From NCBI GenBank assembly GCA_035691665.1, contig DASSIS010000135.1, forward strand, positions 1 through 27,841: a DNA stretch of 27,841 nt, read 5' to 3'. This DNA is from DASUBN01 sp035691665. Lineage in GTDB: Bacteria; Pseudomonadota; Gammaproteobacteria; Natronospirales; REEB76. The notes beneath the pieces are model-generated. The model ran no database searches, was not told the DNA's origin, and saw only the letters and a list, made by a program, of their open reading frames with translations. The position numbers were made by a program, and so were the translations under genes. Of the stretch, positions 22,360-27,841 are shown piece after piece. Numbering within the stretch: the stretch's first letter is position 1; every line of letters starts with the position of its first letter.

Positions 22360-24462
22360 ATGCCTTCACGCTCCGCTCCAGCCGTCGCCGTCGCGAACCT
22401 GTTCGCCGACATCGCCGACCCGACGACACTGCCGCCGGAGCTGCATGCGCGCGTGAACGGCGTTGGCGAGATCCTCGCCGGCCTGGAGCTGGACTCGGGG
22501 ATCGTGCGCGCCGGGATGGCGGCGTCGCTGGCCGCCACCGGCCACATGAGCCCTGAAGCCCTCGGCGCGCGCCTCGAGAGCAGCACCGCCGAGCTCATGC
22601 GCCAGGTGCTCGCGTTACCGGTGCTCGAGAGCTATACCGGCCAGGCCGACACCCCCCTCGCCGCCGGCCACGCCGAGAACCTGCGTAAGCTGCTGCTGGC
22701 GGTGGTGCGGGATGGCCGCGTCATCCTCATCCGCCTGGCCGAGCGCCTCCATGACCTGCGCTCCGCCAAGCAGGCTGCCCCGGAGCGGCAACGGCGCCTG
22801 GCGCTCACGACCCGCGAGATCTACGCCCCGCTCGCCAACCGCCTCGGCATCTGGCAGCTCAAGTGGGAGCTGGAGGACCTGGCGTTCCGGTACCTGGAAC
22901 CGGACCCATACCGGCAGGTGGCCGGTTGGCTCAAGGACCGGCGCAGCGAACGGGAAGCCTATCTCGGTGCGGCTGCGGACCTCTTGCGTGCCAAGCTCAA
23001 GGAAGCCGGCATAGCGGCCGAGGTGGCCGGCCGGCCGAAGCACATCTACAGCATCTGGAAGAAGATGCAGCGCAAGGGTCTCTCCATGGAGGAGATGTAC
23101 GACCTCCTGGCGCTCAGGGTACTGGTGGCCGACGTGGCCGGCTGCTACGCGAGCCTGGGCGTGGTCCACGGCCTGTGGCGGCACATCGCCAAGGAGTTCG
23201 ACGATTACATCGCGGCCCCCAAGGACAACTTCTACCGCTCGCTGCACACCGCGGTGCTGGGCCCCGAGGCGCGACCGCTGGAGATCCAGATCCGCACCCA
23301 GGAGATGCACAGCCACGCCGAGTTCGGCGTCGCCTCCCACTGGCGTTATAAGGAGGGCGTGCACTACGACCCGGCGCTCGAGACCCGCATCGGCTGGATG
23401 CGCCAGCTGCTGGCGCCGGGCGGCGACGAGGACTTCATCGAACGCTTCCGCACCGAGCTCGTGGAGGACCGGGTCTACGTGCTGACCCCCAAGGGCGCGG
23501 TCTTCGACCTGCCCCGCGGGGCCACCGCCCTCGACTTCGCCTACTACGTGCACACCGACGTGGGGCACCGCTGCCGTGGCGCCCGGGTGAACGGCCGGCT
23601 CACGCCCATCAGCCAGGTGCTGGAGGACGGCGACCAGGTGGAGATACAGACCCACCGCACCGGTGAGCCGAGCCGCGACTGGCTCAACCCGCAGTATGGC
23701 TACCTCACCACGCCCCGCGCGCGGGACAAGCTGCGCGCCTACTTCCGCCAGCAGGATCGCGGCCAGAACGTCAGCTACGGCCGCGAGATGCTGGAACGGG
23801 AGCTGGAACGGCTCGCGCTGCGCGACTTCCGCCACGACCGGCTGCTCAAGCATTTCGACTTCCCGTCCCTGGAGGAGCTCTTCGCCGCCCTGGGTGCGGG
23901 CGACCTCTCCTCTTCCCAACTCGCCGGCGCCCTGCAGCGCGAGCTGGCGGAGTCCCGGCCGGCGCTGCCGCTCAAGCCCGCGCGCAACGCGCGGCGGCGC
24001 AGCCAGCCGGCGGCACCGGTGCTGCTGCCCGGCGTGAGCGGCGATGTGCTCATCTCCATGGCGAAGTGCTGCCGGCCGGTGCCGGGCGAGGCCATCCGCG
24101 GTTACGTCACCCAGGGCCACGGCATCAGCGTGCATCGCAAGAGTTGCGCGAGCCTGGCCAGGCCCGCGGCCCGCTCGCCGCAGCGGCTGACGGAGGTGCA
24201 ATGGCGCAACGACGGGGACTACGGCCAGCCGGTGGAGATCGCCGTGGAAGGCCAGGACCGGCGCAACCTCCTGAACGACATCATGGCGCTCCTGGCGGAC
24301 GAGCAGTTGCGCCTCATGGCGCTCGATTCCCGCAGCGACGCGGACCCGGGGCTGCTGCATCTCAAGCTCACCGTGGGCATCGCCGGCCTGCCGCAGCTGT
24401 CGCGGCTCCTCAACCGGCTCATGCAGATCCCCGGCGTCTCGCGCGCATCCCGCTCCCTGTAA
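22360..24462 (+). CDS. relA: RelA-type (p)ppGpp synthetase
   Basis: 700 residues. Synthesises (p)ppGpp in the stringent response on ribosomes with uncharged tRNA. Domain order: degenerate HD region (about 25-150), synthetase (about 225-335; RPKHIYSIWKKM, then SLHTAV, LEIQIRT and HAEFGVASHWRYKEG), TGS (about 370-430), zinc-finger-like part with AKCCRPVPGEAIRGYVT, and C-terminal ACT (about 620-700). The HD site has lost its catalytic His-Asp pair (AASLAATG where LLHD is expected), and the EFDD motif (279-282) is that of monofunctional RelA rather than bifunctional SpoT (RxKD). So it should make but not hydrolyse (p)ppGpp. The ribosome-binding site is weak (GGTTAAG). Confidence 0.94.
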   Translation: MPSRSAPAVAVANLFADIADPTTLPPELHARVNGVGEILAGLELDSGIVRAGMAASLAATGHMSPEALGARLESSTAELMRQVLALPVLESYTGQADTPLAAGHAENLRKLLLAVVRDGRVILIRLAERLHDLRSAKQAAPERQRRLALTTREIYAPLANRLGIWQLKWELEDLAFRYLEPDPYRQVAGWLKDRRSEREAYLGAAADLLRAKLKEAGIAAEVAGRPKHIYSIWKKMQRKGLSMEEMYDLLALRVLVADVAGCYASLGVVHGLWRHIAKEFDDYIAAPKDNFYRSLHTAVLGPEARPLEIQIRTQEMHSHAEFGVASHWRYKEGVHYDPALETRIGWMRQLLAPGGDEDFIERFRTELVEDRVYVLTPKGAVFDLPRGATALDFAYYVHTDVGHRCRGARVNGRLTPISQVLEDGDQVEIQTHRTGEPSRDWLNPQYGYLTTPRARDKLRAYFRQQDRGQNVSYGREMLERELERLALRDFRHDRLLKHFDFPSLEELFAALGAGDLSSSQLAGALQRELAESRPALPLKPARNARRRSQPAAPVLLPGVSGDVLISMAKCCRPVPGEAIRGYVTQGHGISVHRKSCASLARPAARSPQRLTEVQWRNDGDYGQPVEIAVEGQDRRNLLNDIMALLADEQLRLMALDSRSDADPGLLHLKLTVGIAGLPQLSRLLNRLMQIPGVSRASRSL

Positions 24463-24547
24463 GGCGCGGACACGCCCGGGCGCACTAGCACAGGCGGGCG
24501 GGTAGCGCAGGGTTCCTTTCCGCCCACCCCTGTAATACATTCCCCCC

Positions 24548-25522
24548 GTGCGTTCCACCCGAAAAAAGCGCCCGCAGGGGCGCGCCGCGCCGAAGCGGCC
24601 CCCGTCCAGGCTGGCCCGCATCGGCCGCTACCTGGGCTACGCCCTCTTGGCCCTGATCCCGCTCACGGTGGCGGGGCTCATCAGCCGCCAGTACCGCTTC
24701 ATCCGCGTCTCCCAGGCCCCCGCCGCCAAGGCCGTGGAGCTCATCCCCATCCAGCCGCCTTCCGCCGAAGCCCTGAAGAACATCTTCTCCAGCGAGGACT
24801 ACACCTGGCCCCCCGAGGGCGGCGTGCCGCGCTACGCGGTGCAGAGCCTGCCCTACGGCATGGATACCCTCGACAAGGACCAGAAGAAGACCGTGTTCTA
24901 CCGGGCGTTGCTGCCCATCGTGCTCGCCGAGAACGGCCGCATCTGGAACGAGCGGGTGTTCCTGCTGCAGCAGTTCGGCATGGGCGCGGTGGACCTGCAG
25001 AGCGATGCTGGACAGGAAGTGGCGCGCATCTCCGCCCGCTACCGGGTGGACGGCGACCTGAACGACCCCAAGGTACGGGACACGCTCTTGCGCCGGGTGG
25101 ACGTGGTGCCGGTGTCCCTGGTGCTGGCCCAGGCGGCCCAGGAGAGCGGCTGGGGCACCTCGCGCTTCGCCCTCGAGTCCAACAACCTCTTCGGCATCTG
25201 GACCTGGAACGAGGATGCAGGCTCGGTACCCCTGGACCGGCCTGACGACGCCACCCACCTGGTGCGGGTCTACCCCGACATCGAGGCCTCGGTGCGCGCC
25301 TATCTGCACAACATCAACATCGGCTTCGCCTACACCGACTTCCGGGACCTGCGCGCCGGTATGCGCGCCGCCGGCAAGCCGCTGGACCCCTTCGAGCTCG
25401 CCGGGGCCCTGGACCGCTATTCCACGGCCGGCGACATGTACGTGGACGACATCCGCGAGATGCTGCGCAGCAGCGAATTGGACAAGCTCGGCAGCTTATC
25501 TCTTACTTCGATCGATCAGTAA
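24548..25522 (+). CDS. Bax-like membrane-anchored glucosaminidase-family protein
   Basis: 324 residues. A basic N-terminus (about 1-27, Arg/Lys/Pro) and one transmembrane segment (about 31-45) precede a periplasmic region whose second half is a glucosaminidase (mannosyl-glycoprotein endo-beta-N-acetylglucosaminidase-like) domain: VLAQAAQESGWGTSRFALES and NNLFGIW (about 191-220), with Glu in QESGWG as the likely catalytic acid. This matches E. coli Bax, presumed to cut peptidoglycan. The start is GTG at 24548; no earlier start exists in frame and later ones lose the anchor. No Shine-Dalgarno is visible, and a TGTAAT -10-like box lies just 12 bases upstream. Convergent with the next gene, 16 bases between stops. 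Confidence 0.85.
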   Translation: MRSTRKKRPQGRAAPKRPPSRLARIGRYLGYALLALIPLTVAGLISRQYRFIRVSQAPAAKAVELIPIQPPSAEALKNIFSSEDYTWPPEGGVPRYAVQSLPYGMDTLDKDQKKTVFYRALLPIVLAENGRIWNERVFLLQQFGMGAVDLQSDAGQEVARISARYRVDGDLNDPKVRDTLLRRVDVVPVSLVLAQAAQESGWGTSRFALESNNLFGIWTWNEDAGSVPLDRPDDATHLVRVYPDIEASVRAYLHNINIGFAYTDFRDLRAGMRAAGKPLDPFELAGALDRYSTAGDMYVDDIREMLRSSELDKLGSLSLTSIDQ

Positions 25523-25538
25523 GGCCTGAGCGCCCCGA

Positions 25539-26594
25539 TCACGGGGCCGGCGGCAGCAGCCACATATGGCTGTACCAGTAATAGCGCCCTTTGACGAGTG
25601 CCGTGCAGTTGTAGCGCGCGCGCCCCGCGTCCATGGGTGCATCCGCCTTCAGGGCTAACCGGGTCTTGCCCGCATCCAGCCAGGTGACGGTCATGGGCGG
25701 GCCGTTCAGGAAGCAATGCACGGCTTGTGGCGGCACGCTGCCGGGTTCGAGGTCCATTTCGAGGCGCGGCGGGTTGTTGCCGTGCAGTTCCGGATCCCAG
25801 GGCCCCAGCGACTTGATGGGAAACGGCAGGGCCGCGGCGCGTAGCGCGAAGCCCCCGATATCTCCATAGTGCTCGTCGATCGGAAAGCGCGGCAGGGCGC
25901 GCGCATCGAAAGGTTCGCTCATGACGCCCGCCTGCTGGCCGAAGGCCACGTAGCCCAGCCCGTTCACGAGCTTCGCCAGCTCCTCGCTGAATTCGCCGTA
26001 GGGGTAGGCGAAGAGCTTGGGATCACTGTTGACGTCCTTGCCCAGTTCCGTCTGCAGGCGCGCCTGCGCATCCTCTATATCCGCGCGCACCCGGTCGGCC
26101 CAGGCCATGTCCGTCTCGCCCTTGAGCCGGAACGGCAGGTGGGCATGGTCCACGGTGTGATCGCCGTAGTTCGCACCGTGCTGGGCCATCTCCTTGAGCT
26201 CGCCCCAGGTCATGAAGTCCGAGGGCTTGTCGCCCACCGCGCCCGTGCTCACGAACACCGTGAAGGGCCAGCCTCGCGCCTTGAGCAGCGGATACGCGCG
26301 CTCGTAGAAGGACTGGAAAGCGTCGTCCACGGTGATGGCCACCACGTGGTCGGGAATGGCTTTGCCGTCCTTCAGGTAGTCGACGATGCGGGGCAGGGGC
26401 CAGACCTGATAATGGTTGGCGGCAAGCCAATCGAGTTGCGCAGAGAATTGCGAGACCTTGGTGTCGGTGCTGGGATAACGGGCATCGCCGAAGCGGTGGT
26501 AGATGAACGCCACCGCATGGTTGGGGACCGCCGTTTCGACTGCGTACACGGAACCGATGAACAGGAACGGGATGGCGAGCAGAAGACTACGCAT
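25539..26594 (-). CDS. Secreted polysaccharide deacetylase (NodB-fold, CE4) family protein
   Basis: 351 residues. A signal peptide (about 1-18, SVYA before VET). The NodB domain spans about 25-225: AFIYHRFGD at 29-37, the metal/catalytic Asp pair in TVDDAF (Asp90, Asp91), metal ligands in GDHTVDH (His146, His150) and YPYGEFSEE near 196. A C-terminal region of about 110 residues, perhaps a beta-rich domain, is of unknown function. Members remove N-acetyl groups from polysaccharides such as poly-N-acetylglucosamine or peptidoglycan; the substrate here is unknown. The ATG at 26594 has AGGG 8 bases upstream; a GTG three codons earlier is possible. No exopolysaccharide genes are adjacent. Confidence 0.86.
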   Translation of the reverse strand: MRSLLLAIPFLFIGSVYAVETAVPNHAVAFIYHRFGDARYPSTDTKVSQFSAQLDWLAANHYQVWPLPRIVDYLKDGKAIPDHVVAITVDDAFQSFYERAYPLLKARGWPFTVFVSTGAVGDKPSDFMTWGELKEMAQHGANYGDHTVDHAHLPFRLKGETDMAWADRVRADIEDAQARLQTELGKDVNSDPKLFAYPYGEFSEELAKLVNGLGYVAFGQQAGVMSEPFDARALPRFPIDEHYGDIGGFALRAAALPFPIKSLGPWDPELHGNNPPRLEMDLEPGSVPPQAVHCFLNGPPMTVTWLDAGKTRLALKADAPMDAGRARYNCTALVKGRYYWYSHMWLLPPAP

Positions 26595-26618
26595 CCTCGC
26601 CACCCTACTCCGCCGCCC

Positions 26619-26651
26619 ATAAAAAAAGAAGGCGCCGTCAGGCGCCTTCTT
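26619..26651 (-). terminator. Rho-independent terminator after lpdA
   Basis: An 11-bp perfect stem (aagaaggcgcc 26626-26636 / ggcgccttctt 26641-26651), loop of four bases, followed on the minus strand by a T-run (A7 at plus 26621-26627). It lies 23 bases after the lpdA stop and separates it from the deacetylase gene. Confidence 0.93.
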
Positions 26652-26673
26652 AATCAGTCATGTCGGCTTATGT

Positions 26674-27841
26674 TCATTTATTGATGGCGTGGATGGCGCG
26701 TTTATCCACCGCCAAAGAAGCTTCATGCATGGCTTCCGACAGGGTCGGGTGGGCATGGATGGTACGCTGCAGGTCCTCGGCGCTGGCCCGGAACTCCATG
26801 GCCACCACCGCCTCGGCGATCATCTCCGAGGCCATGGGCCCCACGATGTGCACGCCCAGGATCTCGTCGCTGTCCGCGTGGGCCAGCATCTTCACCATGC
26901 CGGCGGCCGCTTCCATGGCCTTGGCGCGGCCGCTGGCGGCGAAGGGGAAGCTGCCCGCCTTATAGCGCACGCCTTTCTGCTTCAGCTCCTCCTCGGTCTT
27001 GCCCACCCAGGCGATCTCGGGCCAGGTGTAGATGACCGAGGGGATCACGTCGTAGTTCATCTCCGAGATCTTGCCGGCGATGAGGTCGGCGACCATCACG
27101 CCCTCCTCGGAACCCTTGTGGGCCAACATCGGGCCACGCACGCAATCGCCGATGGCCCAGATGTTCTTGGCGCCGGTACGGCACTCGTGGTCCACCTTGA
27201 TGAAACCGCGCTCGTCGAGCGCGACGCCCGTGCCGTCCTCCAACAGGTTCTTGGTGGCGGGCCGGCGGCCCACGGCCACGATCAGCTTGTCCACCTCGAG
27301 CTTCTGCTTGCCGTCTTTGTCGTCGTAGCTGACGCTGATGCCGGTCTTGCCCTTCTCGGCGCCGGTGACCTTCGCGCCCAGGCGGATGTCGAGTCCCTGC
27401 TTGCGGAACTGGCGTTCCGCATCCTTGGCCACGGTCTGGTCCGCCATGAACAGGAAGTTGTCCATGGCTTCGAGGATGGTGACCTGGGCGCCCAAGCGGT
27501 GCCACACGCTGCCGAGTTCGAGGCCGATGACGCCGCCGCCGATCACGCCGAGGCGCTTCGGCACGTCGGCGAAGTCCAGCGCGCCCCAGGAATCCACGAT
27601 GTCCTTGCGGTCGAAGGGCGCCACCTTGAGTTCCACGGGCTCGGAGCCGGCGGCCAGCACCACGTGCTTGGCCTCGATGACCTCCTTCTTCTTGGGGTCC
27701 TCGAAGTCCGTCACCTCCACCTTGTTGCCCTTGAGCAGGCGGCCGGTGCCGCGGATGCCGGTGACGTTGTTGGACTTGAACAACTGGGCGATGCCACCCG
27801 TGAGGCTCGTGGTGATCTTGTTCTTGCGCGCCTGCATGGCG
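26674..27841 (-). CDS. lpdA: Dihydrolipoyl dehydrogenase (3' part, cut by window edge)
   Basis: 388 codons of the C-terminal part are present; the FAD-binding N-terminus with the redox-active disulfide lies outside the window. E3 reoxidises dihydrolipoamide in the pyruvate and 2-oxoglutarate dehydrogenase complexes. Visible: VLAAGSEP, NAD-binding GVIGGGVIGLELGSVW, VAVGRRPAT, the FAD contact IWAIGDCVRGPMLAHKGSEEG (IGDCVRGPMLAHK core), and the dimerisation domain with the active-site pair in HAHPTLSEAMHEA. The frame remains open to the window edge, so the first in-window Met (27837) is internal. Followed by a strong terminator, so it is the last gene of its operon. Confidence 0.95.
   Translation of the reverse strand, partial: AMQARKNKITTSLTGGIAQLFKSNNVTGIRGTGRLLKGNKVEVTDFEDPKKKEVIEAKHVVLAAGSEPVELKVAPFDRKDIVDSWGALDFADVPKRLGVIGGGVIGLELGSVWHRLGAQVTILEAMDNFLFMADQTVAKDAERQFRKQGLDIRLGAKVTGAEKGKTGISVSYDDKDGKQKLEVDKLIVAVGRRPATKNLLEDGTGVALDERGFIKVDHECRTGAKNIWAIGDCVRGPMLAHKGSEEGVMVADLIAGKISEMNYDVIPSVIYTWPEIAWVGKTEEELKQKGVRYKAGSFPFAASGRAKAMEAAAGMVKMLAHADSDEILGVHIVGPMASEMIAEAVVAMEFRASAEDLQRTIHAHPTLSEAMHEASLAVDKRAIHAINK

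Noticed and set aside
23218..23250. The usual Gly before Tyr in the RelA NGYxSLHT motif is Phe here (NFYRSLHT), first thought to be a defect.
   Set aside because: This position varies in functional homologues (for example Met in the Bacillus subtilis enzyme); the key Tyr, Ser and His are kept.
22615..24621. Minus-strand open frame of 668 codons opposite relA.
   Set aside because: It is the antisense shadow of a certain RelA gene in high-GC DNA; composition is unlike a folded protein and there is no recognisable domain.
27700..27837. ATG at 27837 as the start of the dehydrogenase gene.
   Set aside because: The family's FAD-binding N-terminus must lie upstream, and the frame is open to the window edge, so this Met is internal.
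1..27841. CRISPR arrays, insertion sequences, prophage, toxin-antitoxin or other defence genes.
   Set aside because: No regularly spaced direct repeats, transposase, integrase or recognised defence motif was seen on either strand.

Overview
This window is a stretch of core chromosome from a high-GC gammaproteobacterium. The gene content and order are typical of that class: dapA/gcvR-bcp, a bepA-type protease, a complete mla system, and the chain yebC-ruvC-ruvA-ruvB-ybgC-tolQRAB-pal-cpoB-queE-queC followed by tRNA-Lys. This chain resembles the Pseudomonas arrangement. A class I fructose-bisphosphate aldolase and a PrxQ-type peroxiredoxin with a Xylella-like cysteine spacing hint at a Xanthomonadales/Nevskiales-like or deep-branching gammaproteobacterium, but the genus cannot be fixed from sequence reading alone. 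There is no transposase, integrase, phage gene, CRISPR array or toxin-antitoxin module.

Layout. (1) Positions 1-3091: the 5' part of dapA (minus) diverges from gcvR-bcp-phoH (plus, tightly coupled). (2) 3185-4986: a FadL/OmpP1-type outer-membrane channel, then a 389-base gene-free stretch with two terminators and a nested palindrome. (3) 4987-7499: a BepA-like M48/TPR periplasmic protease and the lipoprotein mlaA. (4) 7613-10650 (minus): mlaF-mlaE-mlaD-mlaC-mlaB, converging on mlaA, so all six components of the phospholipid transport pathway lie together. The mla promoter overlaps a perfect inverted repeat that looks like a repressor operator. (5) 10877-12090 (minus): class I aldolase and tRNA-Lys(UUU). 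(6) 12344-22263 (minus): preQ0 genes queE/queC, the Tol-Pal envelope-constriction system, the RuvABC resolvasome, yebC, and a YfaZ-type barrel. Many of these genes overlap by ATGA and probably form one or a few long transcripts. (7) 22360-25522 (plus): a RelA-type (p)ppGpp synthetase and a Bax-like glucosaminidase. (8) 25539-27841 (minus): a secreted polysaccharide deacetylase and the 3' part of dihydrolipoyl dehydrogenase, separated by a clear terminator.

Much of the window concerns the cell envelope: lipid asymmetry (Mla), outer-membrane integrity (Tol-Pal, BepA), barrels (FadL, YfaZ) and cell-wall or polysaccharide enzymes (Bax, deacetylase). I found no convincing undescribed multi-gene system. 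The most interesting signals are regulatory or structural: the mla operator, several perfect palindromes of unknown role, a lipobox on CpoB, and a lysine-rich tail on the peroxiredoxin.
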